Shown here piece after piece: positions 54,594-61,652 of a stretch of DNA of 64,000 nt. The DNA is taken from NCBI RefSeq assembly GCF_015751965.1, contig NZ_JADOVH010000001.1:124001-188000 (forward strand), read 5' to 3'. The notes below the pieces were generated by a model. It saw nothing but the letters and a program-made list of their open reading frames with translations. It did no database searches and was not told the DNA's origin. The translations under genes were made by a program, and so were the position numbers. This DNA is from Frigoribacterium sp. CG_9.8. Its GTDB lineage: Bacteria; Actinomycetota; Actinomycetes; Actinomycetales; Microbacteriaceae. Every line of letters begins with the position of its first letter. Positions within the stretch are counted from its first letter, which is position 1.

Positions 54594-54621
54594 AAAAGAC
54601 CCCCACAACGAGGGGTCTTTT
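54594..54621. terminator. bidirectional terminator between the small gene and the dNMP kinase gene
   Basis: AAAAGACCCC pairs with GGGGTCTTTT around an eight-base loop. The A-run and T-run at the two sides make it usable from both directions, closing both the rightward small gene and the leftward operon. Confidence 0.88.
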
Positions 54622-54636
54622 CTTCGCCTGGAACGT

Positions 54637-54646
54637 TAGCCAGCTA
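54637..54646 (+). promoter_or_regulatory. TAGCCAGCTA site at the end of the leftward operon
   Basis: Exact match. It contains the TAG stop codon of the dNMP kinase gene and lies 15 bases before the terminator. Confidence 0.5.
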
Positions 54647-55291
54647 TCGGCTGAGTGCCACCTGTGGACCGCTCTGGCCGAAGCGCTGATCGACGTAGGC
54701 GTACAGGTCCTCGAGCGTGCCGGTGTTCGGGATGGTGACCTGGAAGTCGTCGCTGCTGACACCGCTTTCGCTTGAGTGGCTGTCGGTGTTGGTGGCAATG
54801 CTAGGGCGGTCGACCCAGGCGGTGATCGGGGAAGCGCCGACGATGCGATCGAACATCGTGACCTCGTTCTGGAAGCGGACGCCCGTGAGGACAACGCTGT
54901 GGCCCTCAGCGACGGCTGCGTTCATGCGGCGTACCGCAATGTCGGTCCAGACGTCTTTGCCGAGGAGGTCGCGGCCGACCTCGGTGCCAAAGCGCTGCAG
55001 GAGCCCGCGGACTTCCGGCTCCTTCTTCGCCTCGACGTACCCGACCCGGCCCACCAGGTCTGCGTAGCGAATCTCCTGTGTCTCCCTGATGCGAGAGAAG
55101 CCGAGGCGGGTGCTCATCTCCTCCTGCATCCGCACTCCGATGCCGATGAGGGGGTTGAGGGTCATCATCGCCGCGTGGAGTGGGTCGGACATGCCGAACT
55201 TGACGAAGCCGTACTTGTTGACGAGGCGGTCGGCCACTTCGTCCTTGCCTGAGCGCAGGCGCCCGCCGAGGCCGATTACTTGGGGGGTCAT
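54644..55291 (-). CDS. deoxynucleoside monophosphate kinase
   Basis: A 215-residue P-loop kinase. IGLGGRLRSGKDEVADRL (residues 6-23) is the nucleotide-binding loop, followed by KYGFVKFGMSDPLH as in phage dNMP kinases of the T4 gp1 and actinophage type. It would raise dNTP pools for element replication. ATG overlaps the stop of the nucleotidase gene by four bases. It is the last gene of the 15-gene leftward operon. Confidence 0.8.
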   Translation of the reverse strand: MTPQVIGLGGRLRSGKDEVADRLVNKYGFVKFGMSDPLHAAMMTLNPLIGIGVRMQEEMSTRLGFSRIRETQEIRYADLVGRVGYVEAKKEPEVRGLLQRFGTEVGRDLLGKDVWTDIAVRRMNAAVAEGHSVVLTGVRFQNEVTMFDRIVGASPITAWVDRPSIATNTDSHSSESGVSSDDFQVTIPNTGTLEDLYAYVDQRFGQSGPQVALSR

Positions 55292-55842
55292 TTGAGCGCC
55301 TCCATGACGGCTTCGCGCCAGTTGAACCAGCCACGGAGCCGCACGAGGCCCTCGGTGTGGCGGTTGTGGGGTTGGGATACGAGGATCTGCGTCCAGGTCG
55401 GGGTAGCGATGCCAGTGATTTCGCCCTTGTCGTCGAAGAGCACGTCGCCACGGATCATCGTCTTATCGGAGGTGATGATAGTGCGCCTGGACCACTCGGT
55501 GCCGAGGTGGTCTTCGACCCAGCGCAGTTTGTCGGACGCGCAGGTCGGGTTGGAGACCCAGGGGCTTGTGACCAGGAAGACCTCGTGCCCGTCCATGACC
55601 ATCTCCTGTAGCGCGCGGATGGCGCCCGTGATGGGCTGCAGCTCGGCGTAGAAGGAGTGCTCAGCCATGATCGCGTGGATGATCTTCTTCTCAGCCGGCG
55701 TGCGTCCGGTCGTGAGGTCGAAGCTCTCATGCTGGTGGGAGCGCGGGATATTCTCGGCTCCCTGAGTGCGGTTGAGGGCCGAGTCGTAGCGGCTGGACCA
55801 GTCGGCGATCGTGTCGTCGAGGTCTACGAGAATTCGGGTCAT
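55288..55842 (-). CDS. 5'(3')-deoxyribonucleotidase-like HAD phosphatase
   Basis: A 184-residue HAD protein. RILVDLDDTIADW has the catalytic DxDxT (D7, D9, T11), VFLVTSPW the second motif, and GDVLFDDKGE the third. This matches the NT5C family of deoxyribonucleotidases carried by phages. It may trim dUMP or dTMP pools together with the dNMP kinase. ATG overlaps the upstream stop. Confidence 0.82.
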   Translation of the reverse strand: MTRILVDLDDTIADWSSRYDSALNRTQGAENIPRSHQHESFDLTTGRTPAEKKIIHAIMAEHSFYAELQPITGAIRALQEMVMDGHEVFLVTSPWVSNPTCASDKLRWVEDHLGTEWSRRTIITSDKTMIRGDVLFDDKGEITGIATPTWTQILVSQPHNRHTEGLVRLRGWFNWREAVMEALK

Positions 55843-56165
55843 GCGCTGTATCTGATCTTCTTGGGTGGGTAGTCGCCGAAGCGGACTTTGGCCGCAACCT
55901 TCTGCTTGCGGAGGTAGGCGCGGCGCTCCATCAGGTGGTGCGCTGCAGCGATTACTTCTGCCTCGCTGGGAACCCAATAGAGGTTGCACGGGTCTGTTGT
56001 TTGGATAATGCCGTAGCTGTCGCTGATCCATCTCGAGCCGCACCAGGTCTTGGTGCGGAGCTGGATCATCGGCTGCTCCCCGAGGTGGTGGTAGACCCGG
56101 AAGAACTGGCCCTCGGGCAGTTCCGGCATGGCGGCAGGCTCGGGCGCCGGGCGACTGTTCTTCAT
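55839..56165 (-). CDS. hypothetical phage protein, 108 residues
   Basis: MKNSRPAPEPAAMPELPEGQ starts a soluble protein with one cysteine pair (WCGSRW and DPCNLYW) and a basic C-terminus (YLRKQKVAAKVRFGDYPPKK). No family is recognised. It overlaps both neighbours by four bases and so is part of the coupled operon. An in-frame ATG at residue 13 is an alternative start. Confidence 0.65.
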   Translation of the reverse strand: MKNSRPAPEPAAMPELPEGQFFRVYHHLGEQPMIQLRTKTWCGSRWISDSYGIIQTTDPCNLYWVPSEAEVIAAAHHLMERRAYLRKQKVAAKVRFGDYPPKKIRYSA

Positions 56166-56365
56166 CCGGTGATCCTTCGGTAGGAGGTGAAGTTGTCGGC
56201 CAGCTCGTAGCGCTTCCGGCCGGTCTGGCCGGACTCGAGCGTGTAGAGGGCACCGTTGGCGCTGGCGTTCTCGTGGATGGCGGTGATCTTCCAGGTCAGG
56301 GCGCCGGGGCTCTCGACCAACGTCACGTAGTCACCGACCTGTGGGGTGTCCTGGTCGGAAGTCAT
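56162..56365 (-). CDS. hypothetical phage protein, 67 residues
   Basis: MTSDQDTPQVGDYVTLVESP, then TWKITAIHENASANGALYTL. The V-G-D-Y-V and K-I-T-A-I pattern suggests a small SH3-like beta-barrel as in many phage and transcription-associated mini-proteins. Function unknown. ATG overlaps the upstream stop (ATGA). Confidence 0.62.
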   Translation of the reverse strand: MTSDQDTPQVGDYVTLVESPGALTWKITAIHENASANGALYTLESGQTGRKRYELADNFTSYRRITG

Positions 56366-56544
56366 TCGGTCACCTCGGTGCAGCCCATGTCCTTCATCAT
56401 CTGATCGAAGAATTCCTCCGTCATCATGAGGCATCCCCGCTCGTTGATGTGGGGGACGTACTGGCGTCCATCGGGGGCGATGTAGGTGCGCTCGCGCGGG
56501 GTGCGGAGCGTCTCACCTTCGCGGTACTTCTCATCGGGGGTCAT
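56362..56544 (-). CDS. hypothetical phage protein, 60 residues
   Basis: Starts MTPDEKYREGETLRTPRERT, then APDGRQYVPHINERGCLMMT. Charged and soluble, with a Met-rich C-terminal helix (EEFFDQMMKDMGC). Not recognised. ATG overlaps the upstream stop by four bases. Confidence 0.6.
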   Translation of the reverse strand: MTPDEKYREGETLRTPRERTYIAPDGRQYVPHINERGCLMMTEEFFDQMMKDMGCTEVTE

Positions 56545-56708
56545 GCTGCGGCCTGTTCGTGGTTGTCGATCGGGCGGAGGGTGATGACACCGCTGGTGGG
56601 GTCACTGTAGACGAGGTAGATGCCGGGGGCGGGTGGCAGGTACTTGGTCAGCGAGACGCGCCCGCGGGTGTCGGGGAGGACGGAGCCGAGGGGCTTGTTG
56701 GCGCTCAC
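56541..56708 (-). CDS. hypothetical phage protein, 55 residues
   Basis: GTG start overlapping the upstream stop (GTGA). The peptide reads VSANKPLGSVLPDTRGRVSL, then KYLPPAPGIYLVYSDPTSG. The G-S-V-L-P-D-T-R-G-R-V-S-L-T-K stretch resembles the strand-turn-strand of AbrB/MazE-type DNA-binding proteins, but the match is weak. Function unknown. Confidence 0.55.
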   Translation of the reverse strand: MSANKPLGSVLPDTRGRVSLTKYLPPAPGIYLVYSDPTSGVITLRPIDNHEQAAA

Positions 56709-57127
56709 GAGATGGTCTGCCCGAAGTAGCGATCCCCGACGATGATCTGCGGGTTGGGGTTGTGGGCGCCGGTGTAGCCGCCGTAGTGGAGTCGGCCGGA
56801 GTGGGTGCGGCCAAGGTGGGCCTCGAGGCCAGCGAGCGTATTGGGCTCGCAGATCTTCGTGCGGAGCGTCTGGATGACGCGCGGGTCGGTGATCTTGACC
56901 TGGGCTTCGGTCGAGTAGCGACCCTGGACGACCTTCGGTTCGAGGAGCAGCTCGATTGGGATGTAGCCGGCGGCGATTGCCTTGGTCTCGAAGTTGTGGT
57001 GCTCCTTGCTGGCAGCGATGGCGCGCTGGCCGGCTTCGATGATCTGCTTTTCGAGGAAGGCGATTTGGCTGCGCAGCTCGGCCTTGTTCATGGCCTTGGT
57101 GTCGGTGAGGATGGGCGAGTCGGTCAT
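56705..57127 (-). CDS. hypothetical phage protein, 140 residues
   Basis: After a start at 57,127 (overlapping the exonuclease stop) comes a helical coiled-coil-like part (NKAELRSQIAFLEKQIIEAG, about residues 14-33), then a mixed alpha/beta part ending HNPNPQIIVGDRYFGQ. No family recognised. Its place between exonuclease and small proteins gives no clear role. Confidence 0.6.
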   Translation of the reverse strand: MTDSPILTDTKAMNKAELRSQIAFLEKQIIEAGQRAIAASKEHHNFETKAIAAGYIPIELLLEPKVVQGRYSTEAQVKITDPRVIQTLRTKICEPNTLAGLEAHLGRTHSGRLHYGGYTGAHNPNPQIIVGDRYFGQTIS

Positions 57128-57891
57128 GCTGTTACTCCTTCTGGGGCGGGTGTTGGGGTGGTGTCGTGTGTGGGCCATGAGGTCTCCAGGACCGCGGTCG
57201 GGTCAGTGCCTTTGCGGAGCCACTTCTGCAGGTCGGCCTGCTGAGTGGCGTACCAGCCGCGCTGGCTGTTGTGGAGCTGCGCGACGGACTGCGTGGGGGT
57301 TGTGGCGACCTGGGGGGCGTAGCGGGCGAGGACTGCCTGGATGATCCGGCCGGAGGCGATGGCGTCGAAGGAGGCGTCGTGAGCCTGTTCCTCGGTGAGC
57401 AGAATGCCGTACCGGGCGGCGGTAGGGGTGAGCTTGCGCTGGCCTTTGCCTTTGAGGAAGCGGTTGAAGTGCTTGTCGAGGACCAGGGAGTCGAGGACCT
57501 TGATTCCGTTCTCGCCGAAGGGGAGCGGTGCGACTGACTGGCGGCGGAGGTGGGCGTTCAGCATCGAGAGGTCGAAGCTGATGTTGTGGCCGCCGAGTGG
57601 GAGCGGATTGGGGTTCTGCGGGCCGCAGAGTGCATGTATGAGGCTGGCGATTTCGAGGGTCACCGCGTCGAGGTCCTGGCGGATGCCGGGGGTTTCGGCG
57701 AGGCGTTCGGTGGTCCAGCCGTGGACGTCGGAGGCGCCTGTGGGGATGTCGATGCCGGGGTTGACGATCCATTCCTGCTCGCGGGCGACGGTGCCGTCGG
57801 CGGTGAGGAAGCCGAAGTAGGCGGTGACGATGAGGTCGTTGGCGGTGGAGACTCCCGAAGTTTCCAAATCGAATACGGCCATGTCGATCAT
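57124..57891 (-). CDS. DEDDh 3'-5' exonuclease (DnaQ-like)
   Basis: A 255-residue exonuclease. The metal-binding residues are D8 and E10 in VFDLETSG, D107 in GHNISFDLSML, and H171 with D176 in EEQAHDASFDAIASG, completing the DEDDh set. It could proofread, process RNA primers or degrade DNA for the element. It overlaps both neighbours by four bases. Confidence 0.88.
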   Translation of the reverse strand: MIDMAVFDLETSGVSTANDLIVTAYFGFLTADGTVAREQEWIVNPGIDIPTGASDVHGWTTERLAETPGIRQDLDAVTLEIASLIHALCGPQNPNPLPLGGHNISFDLSMLNAHLRRQSVAPLPFGENGIKVLDSLVLDKHFNRFLKGKGQRKLTPTAARYGILLTEEQAHDASFDAIASGRIIQAVLARYAPQVATTPTQSVAQLHNSQRGWYATQQADLQKWLRKGTDPTAVLETSWPTHDTTPTPAPEGVTA

Positions 57892-58157
57892 TCGGACACC
57901 ACCCAGTCGGCCAGTTCGCGGACCCAGGCGTCTACCTCAGCGGCGTATTCGGGCGCCTGCTCGCGCACCTTGAGGACGAGCTTGCGCTGGGCTTCGGCCA
58001 GGCCGGAGATAATGCTGAGGGTATTGGTGTCGTGGTCAACGGTGCCGCCCTGGTTGGGGATCGGGGTGCCGCGCGTCTCCAGCTCGAAGTCGGCGAGGTT
58101 GTTCATCACTCCTTCACGGATCTGGAGGAGGATTCTGGCTGGCAGTTTGTCGGTCAT
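57888..58157 (-). CDS. hypothetical phage protein, 89 residues
   Basis: Starts MTDKLPARILLQIREGVMNN; helical, with ISGLAEAQRKLVLKVREQ and a C-terminal acidic helix ending WVRELADWVVSE. No family is recognised. It overlaps the small membrane protein stop and the exonuclease start. Confidence 0.6.
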   Translation of the reverse strand: MTDKLPARILLQIREGVMNNLADFELETRGTPIPNQGGTVDHDTNTLSIISGLAEAQRKLVLKVREQAPEYAAEVDAWVRELADWVVSE

Positions 58158-58303
58158 TTTGTGGGCTCCGCGAGGATGAGGATGTACAGGACAATGACGG
58201 CGACGGCCGCCACGGGGGCGAGGGCAGTGCTGGCGGCCCGAATGATGCGGGCTGCGCGCTCGCGCTTGCGCCAGGCGCGGATGTCGAGCTGCTTGGCCTT
58301 CAC
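58154..58303 (-). CDS. small membrane protein, 49 residues
   Basis: GTG start overlapping the upstream stop by two to four bases. A basic N-terminal half (WRKRERAARIIRAAS) is followed by one membrane helix (VAAVAVIVLYILILAE, about residues 31-46). It may be a holin-like or regulatory peptide; too short to tell. Confidence 0.58.
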   Translation of the reverse strand: MKAKQLDIRAWRKRERAARIIRAASTALAPVAAVAVIVLYILILAEPTK

Positions 58304-58545
58304 TGGGCAACTCCGGTGAGGGCTTCGACGATCGCGTCGCGGAGGTCGTCCCAGGACAGCGCGGGGTCGGCGCTGTCGAGGGCGTCTTCGATGTTGCCTT
58401 GCCAGCCGCTATTGCCGAGGGGGCACTTGCCGGAGAAGCCTTCGCCTTCGTCCAGGAGGGCGGTGAAGATTTCAGCGAGGTAGCCGCCGAGGGTGGTGAC
58501 GCCCTCCACGTCGTCCTGCTCGATGTGGGCGGTGAGGACGCTCAT
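58300..58545 (-). CDS. hypothetical acidic phage protein, 81 residues
   Basis: Starts MSVLTAHIEQDDVEGVTTLG; strongly acidic (DDV, EGE, EDALDSADPALSWDDLRD). Acidic phage mini-proteins are sometimes inhibitors that mimic DNA, but no known inhibitor motif is present. ATG overlaps the RNA ligase stop (ATGA). Confidence 0.6.
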   Translation of the reverse strand: MSVLTAHIEQDDVEGVTTLGGYLAEIFTALLDEGEGFSGKCPLGNSGWQGNIEDALDSADPALSWDDLRDAIVEALTGVAQ

Positions 58546-59240
58546 GCTGCGGCCTCATCGGTGGTCTGGGGGAGCAGGTCGTGGGCGTTGCGGGGGCTGG
58601 TCTTGGCGGGGGCTTCGTCGTCTTCGAGGGTGACCTTGAAGGAGGTCCGCGCGGCGATGTGGAGGATCACGATACCTTCGGCTTTGGGAAACTTAGTGGC
58701 GAAGGAGCCGCGGGAGGCGAGGAGCGTGAGGGAGCGTTCGATCCAGCGGTCGCTGTACGGGCCGGCGTAGAGGACGGGGACGACGCCGAGGCCGAATACC
58801 TTGGTGTGGTCGATCGCGTCGAAGCCTTCGGCGGTGTGTGCCCAGCGGTGGGCGTTGAAGAGGGAGAAGCGCTTGTCGCCGTGGGTGAGGCCGTAGCCGC
58901 GCTGGATGCCGGAGCCCCACCATTCGCCGTAGTGGGTGCCTTCGCCGAGGGTTTCGACGAGCCTCTCAGCGTTGTCGCTGACCCAGCCGGCGAAGCCGTA
59001 GTTGTCGGTGGTCTTGCCGGGGGTGATGAATTTGTTGCGGGACTGGGCGTAGACGTGGTGCTCGACGTCGGGGGTGGCGTGGTTGACGACGATGGCGGTG
59101 CGGTCGTAGTCGGGGAAGAGGTTTACGCCGCGGGGGTGTCCAACGATGGCGATAGCGGCGTTGGTTCCGTCGAGCTTTTCTGTGATGAGTATGTCGCGGT
59201 TGAGCCTGGCGATCTTCGGGAAGGGCTGGAATTCGGTCAT
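58542..59240 (-). CDS. RNA ligase family protein (Rnl2/DRB0094-like)
   Basis: A 232-residue nucleotidyltransferase. EKLDGTN (residues 21-27) is motif I with the adenylated lysine K22. Downstream HYGEWWGSG and FSLFNAHRW occupy the place of motifs III and IIIa, EGIVI is motif IV and SFKVTL with the last lysine is motif V. Phage RNA ligases repair tRNAs cut by host anticodon nucleases. No polynucleotide kinase partner is seen nearby. The start overlaps the zinc-ribbon gene by four bases. Confidence 0.82.
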   Translation of the reverse strand: MTEFQPFPKIARLNRDILITEKLDGTNAAIAIVGHPRGVNLFPDYDRTAIVVNHATPDVEHHVYAQSRNKFITPGKTTDNYGFAGWVSDNAERLVETLGEGTHYGEWWGSGIQRGYGLTHGDKRFSLFNAHRWAHTAEGFDAIDHTKVFGLGVVPVLYAGPYSDRWIERSLTLLASRGSFATKFPKAEGIVILHIAARTSFKVTLEDDEAPAKTSPRNAHDLLPQTTDEAAA

Positions 59241-59356
59241 GACTGGTATCCGATCTTGGTGGGTTTGTCGCAGATAGGGCATCCGAAGATGTCGGGCCTG
59301 GTGGTGAAGGGGCACATTTGCTGGCCGCATCTGCAGGCTGGGGGCGGAAGGAGCAT
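59237..59356 (-). CDS. zinc-ribbon-like mini-protein, 39 residues
   Basis: MLLPPPACRCGQQMCPFTT, then GCPICDKPTKIGYQS. Five cysteines (C-x-C, C, C-x-x-C) suggest one zinc site. Start and stop overlap both neighbours (TGATG and ATGA). Function is unknown; it could be an accessory for the RNA ligase, but that is a guess from position. Confidence 0.6.
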   Translation of the reverse strand: MLLPPPACRCGQQMCPFTTRPDIFGCPICDKPTKIGYQS

Positions 59357-59535
59357 CAGCGGGCGAGGCGCTCTGCTTCGTAGCGGCGGAGGTGTTCGCC
59401 CTTGAGGAGCTGGACCTGGTTGAAGTAGGTGCGGGCGTCGGGGGTGGCGCCGCGTTCCTGGGCTATGCGGGCGGCTTCGCGCTTGCGGAGCTGCTTGGCG
59501 GTTAGGGGCTGGCGCGGGGGGTTGCGGAGGAGCAT
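59356..59535 (-). CDS. basic helical mini-protein, 59 residues
   Basis: MLLRNPPRQPLTAKQLRKRE, then RTYFNQVQLLKGEHLRRY. Highly charged with Arg/Lys/Glu, likely two helices. It may bind nucleic acid. It starts one base into the stop of the sponge-like gene (TGATG). Not recognised. Confidence 0.58.
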   Translation of the reverse strand: MLLRNPPRQPLTAKQLRKREAARIAQERGATPDARTYFNQVQLLKGEHLRRYEAERLAR

Positions 59536-59807
59536 CAGGCGGTAGCTTTGGTGCCGCTGTAGTCGGTGGGGGTCTTCTGTGGGACGCCGTGGAGGGCGAT
59601 GGCCTGGTTGGTCCAGAACTTCGCCTGCTCGAGGGCGGTGAGGGCGAGGGACTGTTCGCGGTTGACGTGGGTGTTGTCGAGGATGAAGCCGGCCTGGAGG
59701 CTGAACCGCGCGCGGCTCTGATGGAGGGCGGCTGCTGCGGCTTCGTTGGCGAGGGTGTCGAAGCGGGAGAGGACTTCGTTGCGGTGCTGGGGGGTGGTGG
59801 CGGTCAT
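59535..59807 (-). CDS. Acb2/Tad1-like cyclic nucleotide sponge (predicted anti-defence)
   Basis: A 90-residue helical protein. Residues 49-71 read NREQSLALTALEQAKFWTNQA(I), closely matching the conserved hairpin core of the Acb2/Tad1 family (REKSLALTxLEEAxxWANAAIA). The preceding helix (residues 8-40, HRNEVLSRFDTLANEAAAAAL) matches the first arm of the hairpin. Acb2 and Tad1 oligomers bind cyclic di- and trinucleotides or gcADPR and silence CBASS or Thoeris defence. It is the first gene of the leftward operon and has CAGGAG upstream. Ligand specificity cannot be read from sequence. Confidence 0.7.
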   Translation of the reverse strand: MTATTPQHRNEVLSRFDTLANEAAAAALHQSRARFSLQAGFILDNTHVNREQSLALTALEQAKFWTNQAIALHGVPQKTPTDYSGTKATA

Positions 59808-59824
59808 GTGGACTCCTGTGCATT

Positions 59825-59834
59825 TAGCGGGCTA
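59825..59834 (-). promoter_or_regulatory. TAGCCCGCTA site upstream of the sponge gene
   Basis: Palindromic variant of the element-wide site (CC or GG centre), 18 bases upstream of the ATG of the first leftward gene, so a bound protein would block the operon. Confidence 0.45.
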
Positions 59835-60276
59835 TTTGCGGCTGTTCCCCACTCTGGGGCATGCGGGGCAGTTGTGCAAGAAAGGGGGGGAAGGAATTTT
59901 TTTAGGAGGCTATTGCTTCGCGGTGGATGGTGGGGTAAGTGGGGCAATGACGGCAGTGATGAGGGGATTTTTTTCACACCTGCGCCCGCCCTGTTTCTGC
60001 GCCCCCTGGTGCGCTAATCGGAGGTGTTTGCGTCGCGCGCGTGTTTCCTTGTTTTGGTTTTTTTCGAGCGTGTGTGTGTGTGGGTGTGTGCGCCCCCCCG
60101 TGTGTCGCGCGCGCGTCCTTCTTTCCGCTAGCCTTCCCACTAGGTCGATTTGACTTTGGGATAGCGGCCGGGGTAGTGTCATGTTTGTTGGTTCGGCCGG
60201 AGGGTTCGGCAGGGTCGGCGGTTCGGCTTTATCGCCGGAATGGACACGCTCATCTCCCCCCGTGGAGTGTGCGGAG

Positions 60277-60375
60277 GACTTGTTTCCCTATTCCTATGGC
60301 AACTAGGCTGGACTTGACAGGGCCTAGTGAACGTGCTAGGTTAGTGTTTGTAAGGCAAGCGGTTCGGAAAGTTCG
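60277..60375 (+). promoter_or_regulatory. rightward promoter repeat, copy 1
   Basis: TTGACA (60,314-60,319), 17 bases, TAGGTT (60,337-60,342): a good sigma-70-type promoter. It lies in a block starting GGAGGACTTGT that recurs about 265 bp downstream. Confidence 0.7.
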
Positions 60376-60536
60376 GGCCGCGGATTATTTAGTACGTCAC
60401 GGCACGCCATGACTCGCATCGGGTTGAATTGTCACACAACAGGGCATCGGACGATGAGCACGAGGATATGGCTGTACGTGAAAGCTACGCCATGCAATAC
60501 AGGCTGGACACACCCACGATTCCCAGGATGAGGGTG

Positions 60537-60640
60537 GAGGACTTGTCTCCTTAGCCATATCTAGGTCAACTAGGTGGAATTGCAAACGGCTAGCGGATGT
60601 GCTAGGTTAGTAAACGTAACAAGCCAGAACGGAATGTCGG
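60537..60640 (+). promoter_or_regulatory. rightward promoter repeat, copy 2
   Basis: TTGCAA (60,580-60,585), 17 bases, TAGGTT (60,603-60,608). The flanks GGAGGACTTGT, TCAACTAGG, GTGCTAGGTTAGT and CGTAA are shared with copy 1. The duplication and the conserved -10 support function. Confidence 0.65.
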
Positions 60641-60986
60641 GAGACGTACCTGAAAGGTCACAAAGTAGGCCCGAATATGGGCAAAGTACGCCAGAACTCC
60701 GACATACCTGCAAAGTATGGCGGTCGGCTGGTAAGGATTCTGACTCCCCGGTGTGACTACACCGGCTAATGAGCCAAATGTGTAGCGGTAGCTACCAAAG
60801 GATCATGCGCAAACTCCGTTGAAATACACGGTATGCGGAATTGGTGAACTGGTGTTCGTCGAGTAAGCGGGTTGCTCCCGCTACAGCCTCGGCCTAAGCC
60901 AACTGACAAACCGCACAGACATGGTGAGGAATCGAAACGAATCGCACTTAGCATGCGACCAACGTTCTAACACCCACATAGAAAAT

Positions 60987-60996
60987 TAGCTGGCAA
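60987..60996 (-). promoter_or_regulatory. TTGCCAGCTA site in the control region
   Basis: One mismatch to TAGCCAGCTA on the reverse strand. Forty bases from another site at 61,030. Confidence 0.4.
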
Positions 60997-61029
60997 TATG
61001 CCACAGAACCCGACTTGCAAAGAGCGTTC

Positions 61030-61039
61030 TGGCCAGCTA
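61030..61039 (+). promoter_or_regulatory. TGGCCAGCTA site in the control region
   Basis: One mismatch to TAGCCAGCTA, same variant as the site at 50,335. With the site at 60,987 it forms an inverted pair. Confidence 0.4.
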
Positions 61040-61468
61040 TCAGGGCAGGGGGCGCGAAAGCGGCCACCCCATACCCACATTGCAATAGACCGCCCCCGAT
61101 CGAATGTCAGGGGGCAAGTCGTCAGGCCACCGTATCTGACACCAGAAGACTGACAACGGACTTCTGTAGGCATCCACTTTGAATGATGCAGCCTTTGCAG
61201 GGCACCCCTACGGCGCTAAATAACTACCAACCGAATGAACGCTCAACGTGCCGCGATTGACTTGTCTCGCCGCGATTCGGACCGCGAACTGAGAAACGCA
61301 ATGAGTACCAATTCTTTAGCACGAACAAGGCGCGGCTAACACAGCCGCGGATCGGCCACGGAGCACAGTGGCAGGCCCACGCCCTCACCTCAGAGTGAGC
61401 ATCGGTTAGACCGAGCGTGGGCCACGCAGTACAGCCCACCAAACCCACAACACCCCAAGGAGCACCCC

Positions 61469-61648
61469 ATGATGCAGTCCCTCGTCGGCAAAGCCGTATC
61501 TTTCAACGAATTCATGCCCGACCTCGAAGGCTTCGACGCCCAGGGGACTGTAACCCGCGTCAACGTGAACTACGTCTACGTCACCGCCGAAGACGGCTCC
61601 ATGCACCGCCTCGACCGCACCATCGATTCCTACGAGATTGGACAGTAG
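61469..61648 (+). CDS. hypothetical protein, 59 residues, first rightward gene
   Basis: Starts MMQSLVGKAVSFNEFMPDLE, then GTVTRVNVNYVYVTAEDGS. Beta-rich with an SH3-like pattern (short strands, acidic turns). AAGGAG lies seven bases before the ATG. Not recognised. Confidence 0.65.
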   Translation: MMQSLVGKAVSFNEFMPDLEGFDAQGTVTRVNVNYVYVTAEDGSMHRLDRTIDSYEIGQ

Positions 61649-61652
61649 AACC

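Larger units (their letters stand above)
59808..61468. other. 1.6 kb control region between leftward and rightward operons
   Basis: No supported coding sequence. The left part (60,040-60,120) is a low-complexity (GT)n and C-run stretch. The centre holds two copies of a roughly 95-bp repeat with promoters. Three AAAGTA boxes follow (60,661, 60,683 and 60,711) and a hairpin CCGGTGT-GACT-ACACCGG (60,748-60,765). Further right are three TAGC-type sites and a hairpin CGCGGCT-AACAC-AGCCGCG (61,331-61,349). The region probably combines early promoters, operators and perhaps a replication origin. Confidence 0.5.

Noticed and set aside
59910-60182. 90-residue reverse frame in the control region
   Set aside because: Runs through (GT)n and C-run low-complexity DNA; peptide is His/Thr/Arg repeats without a ribosome site.
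60409-60756. Two 40-residue frames after the promoter repeats (starting at 60,409 and 60,634)
   Set aside because: No ribosome site, not related to each other, and composition not protein-like; kept as possible but unsupported.
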